Notes: a model not told the origin generated them from the letters alone. A DNA stretch of 64,000 bases from Thelonectria olida (GCA_020736575.1 JAGPYM010000020.1:1-64000); one strand, 5' to 3'. Numbered from the stretch's first letter, positions 44,916 through 56,655 are shown. Made by a program: numbers and translations.

Positions 44916-47900
44916 TCATCGATCCGGCCCCGCGAACTTGACGCTCTTCCTCCTCTCCCTCTCTACCGGTGTTCGTCCCGGACTTGAACTCAAGATGCCT
45001 CCACTAACGGCTCCGCCGGTACCCTTGTTGAGCACCTCCCTCGCCATGCCTACAGCACGACTCTGCGGGATATCGTTCCCGTCGCTCTTGACGGCGCGGT
45101 CCATGCCAGGCCGAGGACTCGACCGTCGACTACTGCTTCCTGTGACTGTAGCCGAGCGATCTTCTCTGTTGCGGGACTTTTCAACGGTTGCGCGACCGAG
45201 TTCGTCGGCGCGGGCGGTGGTGGTCTCGCCGCGATACTTTCCGGGGAGGCAGGCGTGGCCACAGCCGTCGAGGGGACAGCAGCCATCGCTGAAGGTGGAT
45301 GATCCCGAAGACGGGTCGGGGGCGTCGAGGGGCGCGTGCCAGGCCTGAAGACACGAAGCGTGGCCGCCGTGGGCGCAGCCGGGACAATACCACCACTCCG
45401 ACAACCAAGCGTCGGGAGCATCGATGGCCTTGGCGATCTCGCTGGGAACGTTGGTCGCTTGCGCCGGATCTCTGTGTCCGCAGACGGCGCAGGGGGTTGT
45501 TGCCTTTTTGCAGCGCTCGCAAGTCCAAATGCCCGCTGCTCCGCTCTTGGGATCAATTTCCCTGGGCTTCCGACAAGATGTGCAGAAGAAGCCGACCTTG
45601 ACGCCTTGCTGAGCGGGTGTGAAAATAGCCGTGTAATTCTCGCCCCATTCAGGCAAGCCGTTGGGCCAACCCTGCACGCAAACGTTGCGCAGCAGCGAGG
45701 CCTCGATAAAAAGACTCATGCGCATGAGGCGTGAGTGGTGCTGGCGTAGCACGGCGCTGGCTTGGTGGTAATCGATGACCGAGTCTGGCACGAGCGGCTT
45801 GAGAAGCAGGATGATGGCCGAGGCGTTGATGGCGGAGCTTCGGGATTCGTAGTCTAAGGCCCTGGTGATCAGAGAATACGGATCAAGGGGGGAAATCACC
45901 GATGTCGAGCCATCCGCAGTTGTTGGCTGAGGATAGGGAGCGTCTTCATCCCAAGGCAGGTAGTCGGTTTCTAGGATGTAAGGTCTGGCATCTTGCTGCG
46001 CAGCAAAAGGCCCCTTGAGGGGGCTCGGCGATCGGCTCGGTTGGCTTGTAGGTGCTAGGATCATCGGCTGCTGCTGTTTCGACTCTTTGGATATCTGAGG
46101 CAGAGCCGATGCTTGATTCACTCCTTTGGGCAAAATCGCGGCCTCGGGTAGCGACAGCTCTGACAGCTGCGAGGTTTGAGAAGGCTCGGTATCGTCGGTG
46201 CTACCCATAGTCGTCTGCGATATCAAAAAAACCTCTTCCACAGATTCAGGGGCTTGGGATGATTTACGCCGCTTGGGAGGTTCCTTGGTCTCCGTCGTCT
46301 CCATCTTCTCTCCACGGATCCGGCTCTGGAACTCCTGGCTCTCCCTCGACATGTCAGACGCATGCCTGGCTAGGCTGGACCTCAACGTCCCGTTCCCGTT
46401 ACCCACCGACGACGTACTCGGGCCCTCCTTGGTCGCATCCGAAGTGGAAAACATCTGAGCAAAACTCTCGTCGGAATCGTGCCTAACGACTTTGCGATTG
46501 TCAGCTTTTTGGAGACCAGGATAGTCGAGGGTTAGCGGCTCCTTTTTCTTGGGCATGGGGACATCCATAGCCGTGGACAATGCGTCTGCATCGTAGAAGT
46601 CGTAACCTTCTGTGCTGGAGATGTGTGAGAGCTCACTATCATGGCTGACTTCGGAGAATGGTACAGAGTCAAGACGCTTCCGGGGGCTATCGCCGAGAGG
46701 GTTCTGAACCGCCGGTCCCAAGCTGAGCTCGTCTGGCTCCATCACAGCCGTCAATTTCTTCCCGATCGATCCCGAATGTTCGGCGTAACCGGAGCGATGT
46801 CCATCCACGGGTTTAGCGAGCGGCGTCGGCTGGTTCGAAGTGCTTTCTATCTCCTCGGCGAGAAGGGATCTACTAGACATGGAACGACCTATCGTGGCGC
46901 TTGATTGAGCAGACAACCGCCTTGGGGTCTCCTCACCGTAGCTTTTAGTCGACGAGTAAAGATCGACTGGCTTTAGTTTGTCACTGCCCTTTTTGTCGTC
47001 CACCTTGAGTTTCTGAAACCGTCCCGTTCGTAATTCGAGATGGTATTGCGCGCGTCTTTCGAGGAGTAGGCCGACGGCATATGACAAGATGCGCCAGGTC
47101 TGTGAGAGTCGGAACTGACTCACAGTCTCGGCGGCTTTTGCGTACTGCTCCATGATGAGAGCGACGCGTTGGATGAGCGGCTTGCCGCCTTTAACGTATG
47201 GAAGCTCACGTTGGAGCGTTTCGAGATAGATGGCTGCAAGGTACTGGTAGACCTGCGTTGTTCTCGAGGCGGGAATGTGTCCCGATGCCATGGTCTGCTG
47301 CGACTTGAAGATTCCTGTCACTTTGATTGCCTGGTCAAGCCCTAGGGGCTTTTGGTCATCGGGCAAGCCTGAGCCTGACGGTGGAGTAGTGCTCATCTGT
47401 TGGCCGGATCTTCCGCTTGCACGTTTGCGATTCATGCGTTTCCGAGGACCCAGGAAGCTACCGACGACGTCTTCCTCAGAGTCACTTCTGCTAATGCTCA
47501 GCATGGGCATATTGGGGCTCGAGCCATACGGGGTTCGAGGTATTTTGTCAGAGTGGTGGCTCATAGCAGGGCGTGGTCGTTGAGAATGCCATCTCTCGTC
47601 CAAAAACATAAGAACATCACCCTTGGGCGAGAATGCCATGGATGAGGTTGACTGGCGATCGATAACCTTTGGTGCAAACGCAACATCGCATTGAGTGAAT
47701 TGGCCATCTTGGCCTACAGTCCAAAGCATATCCTGATCCTGCCAAAGTAAGGCAGCTGGAGAGCTGTCGAACCTCTCAATTTCTTTGTATGGCATTGTTG
47801 GTCGCGCAAGATCCCAGATGTGCACCGCAGATGTTCCATATCGTCGAGAACTACTATCGTCATACGCCACGGCAACTTGCGCCACTCTTTTGCTCTGGGC

Positions 47901-48872
47901 TGTTGCTGACCAGAGACCTGGTCTCCAGGCGACGGTGAAGATCGGGGCGGGTGTTGAGACTGTGTATTTTGGTTTCTGGCGTTTGTCGGCCGTTCCTCCG
48001 AGATCCCATACATGTAGTTTCGTGTCCCAGCCTCCGCTGATGAGATGAGTTCCATCTGGGTGCCACGAAATAGAGGCGCACGCCTTTTCGTGGGCGTTAA
48101 TCCTGAGCAAAGGCCGCGAGGGCTGTCGGACGTCCCATTTCAAAACCACACCCCCTTCAGTGCAACATGCCATCTCGTGGCCGACTTTGGGCGACCATTT
48201 GACCTGTCTGACCGAGTCGATACATTTTAGAGGTGCGAATCGTTGCCGGAAGGTGATACCGCCAGAACGTCCTTGCAGAGGCGCATTGGTGTCAAAGACG
48301 CGAGCCATACCATCCTGACTACCAGAGAGGAGCCAGCTCTTCAGATGTGGGTTGACATCTAACGTATTAATCTGCCGAGAGTCTTCCTGCATCTGGATAT
48401 ACTCCAACGGTTCGGCGGCACCAGATCCCACGCGGGCAACATCGTAGGTAAAGATCTTGCCATTTGCGCAGGCTGTGAAGATGGTCGAATGACCATGCCA
48501 TTTGACGTCACGAATGCTCAACTGGTCAGCCGTTGATCCGCCCTTTGGACCTGGTGCCTGCGCCGTGATGACGGCCCTCAGATCAACGCCTTCGTGGAAG
48601 TTGAAGTTGAAGCTCTGCGGGTCGTCGAGCATCAGCGTCTTGAGGATATGCGCACCGCCCAGGACGGCGGCTCGTCGGTCGGGCGAGACATCGAGACTGA
48701 GGATGGGGACACCAGCTTTATAGACGCCGTCTTGCGATTTCGACGGGCGATAGGTCGCGGTAATGGACGAAGCGGGCGCGCTCGTGATGGACAGGTTCGG
48801 GTCACCGGTGGGGGTTTCGGGAGCGGCTTTGCCGAGGAGCTTGCGCATGATCTTGGAGTCGCGGTTATACAT
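44916..48872 (-). CDS. RTC1: Rtc1/WDR24-like WD40 protein (SEACIT/GATOR2 complex)
   Basis: A single exon codes for 1318 residues. The first 430 or so contain WD40 repeats (VKWHGHSTIFTACANGKIFTYD, SGSQDGMARVFD, ISWHPDGTHLISGGWDTKLHVWD). A long, Ser-rich disordered middle follows. The C-terminus (about 1095-1215) is a RING-like zinc module with CTSC, CERC, CAVCGH, YCPGCAHGGHASC and CCPLDGCGHAC. This is the layout of yeast Rtc1/Sea2 and animal WDR24, which sit on the vacuolar membrane and help relay amino-acid status to TORC1. Length is in the fungal range. No intron is needed. Residues after the RING are basic and Ser-rich, ending KFAGPDR. A clear core-genome marker. Confidence 0.9.
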   Translation of the reverse strand: MYNRDSKIMRKLLGKAAPETPTGDPNLSITSAPASSITATYRPSKSQDGVYKAGVPILSLDVSPDRRAAVLGGAHILKTLMLDDPQSFNFNFHEGVDLRAVITAQAPGPKGGSTADQLSIRDVKWHGHSTIFTACANGKIFTYDVARVGSGAAEPLEYIQMQEDSRQINTLDVNPHLKSWLLSGSQDGMARVFDTNAPLQGRSGGITFRQRFAPLKCIDSVRQVKWSPKVGHEMACCTEGGVVLKWDVRQPSRPLLRINAHEKACASISWHPDGTHLISGGWDTKLHVWDLGGTADKRQKPKYTVSTPAPIFTVAWRPGLWSATAQSKRVAQVAVAYDDSSSRRYGTSAVHIWDLARPTMPYKEIERFDSSPAALLWQDQDMLWTVGQDGQFTQCDVAFAPKVIDRQSTSSMAFSPKGDVLMFLDERWHSQRPRPAMSHHSDKIPRTPYGSSPNMPMLSISRSDSEEDVVGSFLGPRKRMNRKRASGRSGQQMSTTPPSGSGLPDDQKPLGLDQAIKVTGIFKSQQTMASGHIPASRTTQVYQYLAAIYLETLQRELPYVKGGKPLIQRVALIMEQYAKAAETVSQFRLSQTWRILSYAVGLLLERRAQYHLELRTGRFQKLKVDDKKGSDKLKPVDLYSSTKSYGEETPRRLSAQSSATIGRSMSSRSLLAEEIESTSNQPTPLAKPVDGHRSGYAEHSGSIGKKLTAVMEPDELSLGPAVQNPLGDSPRKRLDSVPFSEVSHDSELSHISSTEGYDFYDADALSTAMDVPMPKKKEPLTLDYPGLQKADNRKVVRHDSDESFAQMFSTSDATKEGPSTSSVGNGNGTLRSSLARHASDMSRESQEFQSRIRGEKMETTETKEPPKRRKSSQAPESVEEVFLISQTTMGSTDDTEPSQTSQLSELSLPEAAILPKGVNQASALPQISKESKQQQPMILAPTSQPSRSPSPLKGPFAAQQDARPYILETDYLPWDEDAPYPQPTTADGSTSVISPLDPYSLITRALDYESRSSAINASAIILLLKPLVPDSVIDYHQASAVLRQHHSRLMRMSLFIEASLLRNVCVQGWPNGLPEWGENYTAIFTPAQQGVKVGFFCTSCRKPREIDPKSGAAGIWTCERCKKATTPCAVCGHRDPAQATNVPSEIAKAIDAPDAWLSEWWYCPGCAHGGHASCLQAWHAPLDAPDPSSGSSTFSDGCCPLDGCGHACLPGKYRGETTTARADELGRATVEKSRNREDRSATVTGSSSRRSSPRPGMDRAVKSDGNDIPQSRAVGMAREVLNKGTGGAVSGGILSSSPGRTPVERERRKSVKFAGPDR

Positions 48873-49350
48873 TGTTCAGAGGGGTCAGCGTCTCTCGGGA
48901 CGCCATCGGGCTCGTTGATTAGGAGGCGATTAGTCGCATGCTGAAAAGGCGGGCGGTGATGGGCGATTGCGGCGCTGATACGCTGGTCTCGTGGGAGGGA
49001 GGTTGAGCTGAGGCTTTGGTGGCGTGGAGATTGGGCCGGTGGAAAGGTGGAGTGCTGACGGTTGCTGAAGAAGTTGGGGTGGGGCCGAGGCCACAGGCAG
49101 GTGTAGGATATTGTTGGTGCACAGCGGATAAGCGCAGCAACACTAACAGAACAGGACAGGAGATGAAACATCACAGGACGACTGTCATGATGACGAAATT
49201 AATTTGCTTGGAATAATGGAAATCTACGTTAATTATGCGTATAATATCAAGCACGTAGAAAGGTGATTTTGCTGCAACAACAATATGTGTGGTTGAGCAC
49301 CATCGCCTCACCGATCAATTATGTACAGACCAGCTTGACAATGGGTGATC
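48873..49350. other. Intergenic
   Basis: 480 bp between two minus-strand genes: promoter of RTC1 and 3' flank of the methyltransferase. The stretch 48950-49110 is G-rich on the plus strand. No feature recognised. Confidence 0.4.
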
Positions 49351-50936
49351 CTATGCCAACTCACTCACGGGAGCCTCCTCCACAGGCAGCTCACATTCAA
49401 TCAAGCTTTCCACGCCGTTAGCGACCGTCCAAACATTGACAATCTTCAAGCCCGCCTTGCCCAGCAACACCTCCCAGTTGTCTCGAGTTCTCTCCCTCGA
49501 AGCCAGCAGCGTCAACATCATGACATCCAACGCTGTCGCTTCCCACTGCGCACCTGTCTCGGGAATGACGTTTTCATTAATCAACAGCTTGCTGTAACCA
49601 GGTTTCATGGCGGCCATCACTGTCGTAAGGATCTTGAGGCAAGTGTCCTCGTTCCAGTCGTGAAGAACAGAGTGCATGTAGTAGGCTCGCGCTCCTAATG
49701 AACATGTGTTAGGTATGTTCTGTCTCATGAGGAGCCTTACTTACCTTTGATGGGCTGTGGTGTGAAAAAGTCGTACTTCATCTTCTCAATCTTCTCATCC
49801 AGTGTCTGGATCTGGTCAATGACAACAGGCAAGTCCTGAAGAATCAGCCGTCCAGAGACATCAGGGAACTTGGTATTGAACTCTGTAAGATCATGGCCAA
49901 ACGAGCCACCCAAGTCCACGAGAAACGCTGCGTCTTCTGTCGCTTCAAAGCCTTTGATCAGTCTATCTTCAACAGGGAAGAAGCCCGCATCCATCCAAGA
50001 TGGGCGACCTTGCCGGTATCCACCCATGTGAAGATGGAACTGCTCGCCCCACGGAGGGTTGTTGTGCAAGTGTTCGAAGAAGTTGAGCTTGGTCTTGTAT
50101 CCGAGTTGAAGAGGAGCGTTGTAGACGTCAGTAGGGTCCTTCCAGTCGTTGAGGTCGGCCCACTCGCTGAATTTGCCAAGAGCGTTGACACAAGCACCGG
50201 CGCTGCAACAAGTTAGTACTTGACTGAGCCATCGTGTACCAGAGTCAACTCACACGCATGGATAGCCTGCACCAATGATTGGAATGGACATTGATCGAGT
50301 GAAGTTGGTGAGCTCATAGGTATCGGTACCGACCTCTTTGAGATATCCCATGGAAGAGAGGTGGCGCAAGAGACGACCTGTACTCTATTAGACATATTCG
50401 AACCTATGAAATCAACAGACGTACCTAGAAGAACTGGGTCGGCCTTGATAGCTTTGGCGGCTTCGGAAATAGTAAACACTTCGTCCTTCTGGACAAGGTA
50501 GGTCCAGAGTCCCTTGTCAAAGGTACCGTTCAAAGCGCACATGACGGACGGCTAGGTTATGATACAGTCAACATCTCTAAATACCCATTATGGGTGCTGT
50601 ATGCTTCCATTGAGGCATCCAACGCCAAAATGTACTGACCTCAGCCCAAAGATGTCGGATCATTGTCTCGCGGGGTGTTTCCAATGATTTCCACAAAGTC
50701 CTGGCCTTCATGGCGAGCTTGATTCTCGCCTGGTCATCATCGGCGTTGAAGCCCTTACCAAGTGCCGTGATTTCCTTGATCAGGTCGGGGACAGCAGCGG
50801 CATCGTTGGCCTTCAAGGCAATCGACACATCAACCTTGTGTTGATCGATACCGTTTGCGGCAACGGCTCCGTTCGTGCCGTTCGTGCCATTCGATGTTCC
50901 ATTATGTGTTCCGTTGGTGCCATTGGTTTCAGTCAT
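49351..50936 (-). CDS. Family-2 O-methyltransferase
   Basis: Five exons (50936-50640, 50551-50425, 50377-50254, 50202-49745, 49694-49351) give 449 residues. The enzyme resembles fungal plant-type (Methyltransf_2) O-methyltransferases used on phenolic polyketides. It has a winged-helix dimerisation part (FTISEAAKAIKADPVLLGRLLRHLSSMGYL), the SAM motif FLVDLGGSFGHDL, the LILQDLP acidic loop, and the catalytic HSVLHDW with His in the expected place. The N-terminus is odd: residues 1-25 are a low-complexity run of NGT repeats encoded by tandem 12-bp-like units. Substrate is unknown and no synthase is in the window. A TACTAAC branch site confirms the third intron. Confidence 0.9.
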
Positions 50937-52708
50937 GTTTGCGTTTGGTGGCTCAAAATGTGAGCAGAGTGTGAGGGGTCAAAGTAAGAAGCTGATGTGA
51001 AGGAAGTAGTACTGCAACGACAGAGAGGAGAGTTAACGGGATGTCTGCGTATTGTAACTTGTAGTTACGCTACGCTCGCACCAGCAGCTCGCAGAGTCCC
51101 ATTTCCCCTTTTCAGACGTCCGATTGCTCAGATCAGGCCAGTATACTTCTCCTTTCTGCCTGGTGTTGGTGCATGATCTCTAAAACGAGAAGCTGCCGCG
51201 AGTCGTGCCTAGGGTGAGCCACATGCGAGGAGTCCCTTGCTTCTTTCAGATAAGTCGGCCGCCATTATCAAACATTCGATTTGGTGATTAACATGTCGCA
51301 GGATCAAGAAGCAGCCGTCCTGAGCTAAAGACGTTCGTGAAATCATGAGACAATTAGCAAATAAGACTGGCTGAATGTCTGCTTGACCGGTCCTTTCAAG
51401 GTCCAGGGCCCCGGACGGGTGTTGACGAAGTAACTCACTGTTGGTTCTGCCCCTTGGCTCGCGGGACCCTAGCACTCGACTCTTACCCGGAACTAACAAA
51501 CCAAGGTACGAAACTACGAGCAATGATGTACTTTGTACTACGTAATAGTTTCTAGTTGTTATTAAGCGCTTGTGCCCTGAGACCAGAGACTATGTACTCT
51601 GTAGGTAGGTTTAATGTCGTCCCCAATGGAAAAGGCACCGTCATACGATATGATTTGGGCCCCCTTCTCAACTCCACACACTCTGATAATGGACCACAGA
51701 AGCACGTCAACTACCCCATGGGAAAGGGACCACTCTGATGTCGGCAGATGAAGAATTCACATCTCCTTAAGTGCCCCAAGGGCCCACAGGGCGAAAAGGG
51801 GCCGTTTGGCGGCTTTCAGCACCAGCCAATTTACACATAAGATCAAGTACCGCTGAGCGGCCATCTTCTTATTGGCCAACACCCCTGTTGGGAGCTTGAC
51901 GCCCCAAAAGACGGGAGATGGGGATCATGGCAAATTCAGATCTGGATAGGGAAACAAATTGCCATGATGAACTAACGTAGCCATGACACTCTCGTACAGC
52001 TAATGCAGAGTCTCGTGGCCGGCAACGACCGATTGCACTCTTGCCACATGCTTCCCTTGCCCAATCTTCATTACGACTCTGCAGGTGGAAGCGACTAGAG
52101 CACAGCACATAGTTACATACATGGAACCCGGAAACGATCATTGCCGTACTGAACCAGAGGCGCGGGGAGGTGAAGGCAGTAACTAACTCCATGGACATTA
52201 GGTGGTATGATTCAAGTCAGCAAGCCTCTTGAACAGCCTTGAACCAGGATCGGGGTTCTGGGGTTCCCCTTCCGTCTGTCGATCCCTGGGCTAACGAAAA
52301 GGCCCGAGCCCTTGCCCGTTGAAGTCGAGACCCTGGATGTCCGCCTCTGCCCTCGAGTCTTGGGCTCAATGCGTCAGGGACCAAGGGCCATGGTGAGGAG
52401 AATGGTGATCTAACGTGCGCCCATATCCCTGCCATTGCAAAACGGTGCCGAATCATTATTAGCCCGGCAGACGCGGCTCCGGTGTTAATCAACCGGCCTG
52501 GATTCCACGCCCGAACTAGCTTAGATCTAGTATTCAACTTGATGCTACTGTACCTAGTATGTAGCCATGACACCACAATTGCAAATCCCGGCATCCGACA
52601 CCACCTCGAACGGCCTCTCACATAGCTAGTGTAAAAAAGAGACAAGTACACGTGTATCCGTGAGCCTCATTGAGGGGCAAAACAAGTGATCTGCACAGGG
52701 CTCGACAC
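50937..52708. other. Intergenic
   Basis: 1.8 kb with no credible gene. The minus-strand 144-codon frame at 52217-52651 is open by chance, to judge by its composition. No repeats or RNA genes recognised. Confidence 0.4.
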
Positions 52709-53137
52709 TAGAACAACCGGAACTGTAAGACGATATGCTCAGTGCTGACTGCCACGACCAACGACGCAACAGCCAACAATGCCACGAGTCAAGACTCAGT
52801 GGTAAGACCTCTAGCTCTTACAGGCTTACAGGACCAAGCCGACTCAACCAATGCGACAACTCCCATCAGAGCGCGACCCCTGAAACTAAGTAGCACATGG
52901 CATTTCAGGAGCGAGGCGCTGCGGCTGTCGCGGCGGCCCTGAGTCTACTCATCACGCTCAATATGCCGCCTTATTCTGATCGTCCAATTGTCCATCAACT
53001 GACGATCTACTATGCAGTTAAGTGCATGGTAAGTTACATTTAGCTGAACGATTGCCCATTGTGATATCTGATAGTGTCTTCAGAAAAAGCAACCATCCCT
53101 GAACGACAATCACCCCCGCCTTGGGCGATGTGAATGA
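52709..53137 (+). other. Possible small multi-exon gene
   Basis: An open frame after a TAG at 52709 reads TATTNDATANNATSQDSV up to 52801. It joins through a 107-bp GT-AG intron (52802-52908) to an exon (52909-53028) reading ERGAAAVAAALSLLITLNMP and on to YYAVKCM. A second intron with a GTAAGT donor leads to a short last exon ending in TGA at 53135-53137. All three pieces stay in frame, which argues against chance, but no ATG exon was found. No family recognised; one short hydrophobic segment is present. Confidence 0.25.
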
Positions 53138-53861
53138 GCCTTTTCTACAGGACGGAACAATGAGCCTGAGAGTCATGCACGGATGCGGACCCTTCTTGGA
53201 ACGCTTTCACACGCCTCCCATGTAACCCCAACCTCAAGGAACGTCTGTTCCCAGGACTATTCCCATCCGTAACTCTATCGTGGCCTTGGAGGAACTTTTA
53301 ATTGAAATCGTCCTTAAATCGGTTTAAAGCCCTGAGTGATTCAGACAAGGCCGTGCGTCCCTCCTGGGACCAGGACAAGCGTCACACGATGCTGCCGTCT
53401 GCTGGAACTACTGCACACTCGTGCACAGCGCTCAGCCCTCAACAGCTCATCCCTGGTCCAGGGTCTGCCGAATCAACTGTGGTGGGATTGCCAACATGGC
53501 ACCAGCCACGCCCTTAGTTGTTTCTGTATGTCAATCATGGTGCACAAAGGGCCTCTGCGCTTTATTCCAGGTCTCCGAGGAGGCTAGCGAGGCGATACGT
53601 CCCCTTGGAGGTTGGAGGATGACAGGGCGAGACACAGCCGCGGCTCCCTGGGCGTATGGACTTGATTGTTTCCCTAGCAGATGCCGTTTTGGGGAGATTG
53701 TGCTCGTGCGCGTTTCGGTTGGCTTCCTTTGACGCTTGTTAAATGCGTGGATAATCGCATCCTTCCCAGACGCTGGAACTTGGAAAAAGCCTGCGAACTC
53801 TGACGTTTTCCATCTGCTGGTTCTGGATTCAGCATTTCAGGCCCCAGCTACCCAAGACACC
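53138..53861. other. Intergenic, promoter of the rhodopsin-like gene
   Basis: About 0.7 kb with no gene-like frame; no repeat or RNA feature seen. Confidence 0.4.
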
Positions 53862-55267
53862 ATGTCGACGACTGCTCACACCAAGGAATACCTAAACGAC
53901 GACAAGGGGCCGGTCATTGTGGCGGTCATCTTGACAGTATGCATATTGAGCACCGTCTTTGTTGCTGCGAGGTTGTTCACGAGGAAGCTGATTATGGGCA
54001 CATTCAATGTTGAAGACTGGTTGACAATTGCTGCCGTGGTAAGTCAGCATTCCCTCCATCCGACCCCAACCTGTCAAATTCTTACTTTACTTTTGCAAGC
54101 TGTCCGAGTGGGGGTGCATAGGCATCACCATTGAAGCCGTCAAGAATGGCAACGGGCGACACTTCGACACGCTCGACCTAGAACAAAAGCAAAGCGCCAT
54201 CTTCTACACCGTATTGGGGTTCCCATTTGGCATCGTTGCCTTTGGTCTTCCCAAGCTCGCTGTCGCCGCCCTCTTGATCCGAATCATGAACCCCGAGAGG
54301 AAACATCGAATCATCCTCTGGGTCTTGCCAAGTGTCTGCATGGCCGGGTTGTTGGTCTGCGTTGTCATTCTCTTCGTGCGATGCTCGCCAGTCCAGTCTC
54401 AGTGGGACTTTTCGATTACAGATGGGAAGTGTTGGAGCCCCCATATTCTTGTTAATTTTGGGATATTCGCCGGTGGTAAGTGTCTGCGCTCGAGAGGGGG
54501 AAAGGGAACAGAGATAAGTCCTGACCATGCTGTGCAGCGTTATCGGCCTTTACGGACCTTTACCTCGCCGTGTATCCGGCCGTCATTCTTTGGTCTTTGC
54601 AGATGGGGATCCGCAAGAAGATCGCCTTGTCAGTTGCGTTGGGTGTAGGGTCCATGTGAGTATTTGTGACACCTCGGCCTTGCCACACTTGCTCCTTGTG
54701 ATGCTGACTTGTTTGACGCAAGCTCTACCGTCGTGGCGATTTACAAGTGCACAAGGCTGCCTTCGCTGGCAAGTATGGACTTTTCATGTGAGTCTTTTGG
54801 TGGCTTTGGCTTATTGCACACTCGTACTAACGCAACTGTTCAAGATGATACGTCAGATCTTACCATATGGACAGTGTAAGTTCTGCCCCTTCCCCTGCCA
54901 CTGCTCCAAACTAATTGAGCACCACAGACTCGAAGCAAGCACAATCATCATCGCGAGCTGCATTCCTACCCTCCAACCATTTGTCGAGTTCCTGTTCGGC
55001 CGCCGCGCCCTCGGATCATCCGGCCGATCAGGGTACAAAAACTATAGCTCACGAACCGGCGCGCCGCATCGATCCGACATCGAACTTGAGCACAGTCAAC
55101 AAAGCCGAAGCCAGAACAAGACCGCAAACGAAAACGCAAAATATATGGGCTCATCGTCTTTGGGCGCGACTGATGTTGAGTCGCAAGAAAGCATTCTTCA
55201 GCATCGAGATAGGAGGCCATCGGGGGAGCCAGGAGATAAACCCGAATCGGTGACTTCACACGTATAG
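53862..55267 (+). CDS. Fungal rhodopsin-domain integral membrane protein
   Basis: Six exons (53862-54038, 54100-54475, 54538-54655, 54723-54787, 54845-54875, 54928-55267) give 368 residues with seven predicted membrane helices. The text fits the Fung_rhodopsin family (PF20684, formerly DUF3425/SAT4-like): FVAARLFTRKLIMG, VEDWLTIAA, FYTVLGFPFGIVAFGLPKLAVAALLIRI, ALSAFTDLYLAVYPAVILW, the YDTSDLTIWTV segment and ASCIPTLQPFVEFLFG. There is no CFEM Cys domain, so it is not a PTH11-type CFEM receptor. The tail of about 80 residues is hydrophilic and cytosolic. Exons 4 and 5 are only 65 and 31 nt, but their junctions restore conserved text. Ligand and function are unknown for this family. Confidence 0.85.
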
Positions 55268-55465
55268 CGTATTATGACTGAAGCTATACGCGTAAAAGAT
55301 ACATAGGTGGTAAATACTTAATAAGTTTAGAAACAGAACTGGCAAGCGATCAGCTTTGCCAGCAATTTTCCATGATGATTTTTCACAAAAGCCGGGCACT
55401 TGCATGCAATATCCAGTGGTTGTCTCTCTTGTCTTTCAATAGTGTAGCGCTTGTCAACCAACCAT

Positions 55466-55553
55466 CCCCAAATAGCTCAGCTGGAAGAGCGTTCGGCTGT
55501 AATTGCCCCTGTCGTTTACCGAAAGGTCACCTGTTCGAGCCAGGTTTTGGGGA
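55466..55553 (+). tRNA. tRNA-Tyr(GUA) with intron
   Basis: A complete cloverleaf: acceptor CCCCAAA/TTTGGGG, D arm GCTC/GAGC, anticodon stem TTCGG/CCGAA, T arm ACCTG/CAGGT with loop TTCGAGC, discriminator A. The C1-G72 pair is the eukaryotic tyrosine identity mark. Anticodon GTA is at 55499-55501, and a 15-nt intron (55503-55517) lies after position 37, as always in nuclear tRNA-Tyr. The mature length is 73 nt before CCA addition. Confidence 0.95.
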
Positions 55554-55564
55554 CTCCTCCATAC

Positions 55565-55569
55565 TTTTT
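55565..55569 (+). terminator. Pol III terminator of tRNA-Tyr
   Basis: A TTTTT run 12 nt after the tRNA 3' end. Confidence 0.75.
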
Positions 55570-56202
55570 GCACTTGACTTGAAGCTTTTGTGCAGTTGAT
55601 TTGGAAACTCGGCCAGCTAACTACTTATGCGACGTGTCTTTCACCTGCGTGGAAGCAAAGCCCAGGTTTTTTGTCCATGCCTTTAGTTTTTTTCCCCTAG
55701 AAAGGAAAAGACAGCTCCTACTACCAGTGTGCATACTCTCTACTATCGAATTACACATAAGACTAAGGTCAGCCAGTAAGGAAGGTAGGGTCATCACTCT
55801 ACTTCATTACTCGGACTTTAGTTTCAAAGAGTACTAGAATTATGGTAATAAGGAGGAGCATGATCTGCTGGCTCACTTCGGCCGTGAAAGCCTTACTCGC
55901 AAACACTATTATTCCCGAATTGGATGGTAGCAATGCGCCTTACGTGGACCAGCTGAGCTTGGCTTCACTGTCGGTCGAAGAGGTCTCTCACACCAGTGCG
56001 GCACGCCAAGTTGTACTATTATTATTCTTGTTATTATTGTACGAGCTGCCCGCTCCATCAAGGGCGAGTTGCTGGTACACACAAGGGGAAAACAGAAGTC
56101 AACATCCTTTCTTAAGCCTATCTTCGTTTAGAACTGCCATGAAAAAGATGTTGCCAACTTGAGCCCTGATTTGACGCACAAACGAGAATCAAATTATTGA
56201 CA
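55570..56202. other. Intergenic
   Basis: 630 bp; the plus frame at 55842-56162 is not protein-like. A short ATTATTATTCTTGTTATTATTG run lies at about 56019-56040. Confidence 0.35.
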
Positions 56203-56655
56203 CTACTGAGTTGGATGCTTGAAATCCTTGAGAGCAGGGCAAAGGCCGTACTCTTTCAGCCAGCCCATCATCTCATCTCTTGATAGCTCAGTGGCGACTA
56301 CCACATTGACAGAAAACTTGGTTGCATTGAGTGCCATTATAATGCAAGATCCTTTGGCAAGAAAGTTTCCCATACGCCTCACGTACTCCGTCACATCCAC
56401 GTGGCCGCTTGCGCCGAAACTAAAGAATTGGTCGTCGCGTCCAGTTAACATTCGATTGTGCCAGTAGATGTCGACACCTGGGGGACCAGAGATGAACTCC
56501 TCGTCTGTGCCGACGGTCTTGATGGCTCCGGAGGCGCCGTCCAGGTACTTCCCATCCACTACCGGGTAGCCGCTGAGCGTCCAGTTCTGACCTGGGGAAG
56601 GATGGGTGATCAAGGCCGGCTCGCCAACAGCTCTCGTCTCACGGCCACTTTCCAT
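56203..56655 (-). CDS. Hypothetical protein, 150 residues
   Basis: A single-exon frame with a genuine ATG (56655) and coding-like composition. It is soluble, with no signal peptide, membrane helix or Cys cluster. The text FFSFGASGHVDVTEYVRRMG, CIIMALNATKFSVNVVVATEL and MMGWLKEYGLCPAL suggests a compact alpha/beta domain. I do not recognise the family. An isolated small gene or a lineage-specific ORF is possible. Confidence 0.55.
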   Translation of the reverse strand: MESGRETRAVGEPALITHPSPGQNWTLSGYPVVDGKYLDGASGAIKTVGTDEEFISGPPGVDIYWHNRMLTGRDDQFFSFGASGHVDVTEYVRRMGNFLAKGSCIIMALNATKFSVNVVVATELSRDEMMGWLKEYGLCPALKDFKHPTQ

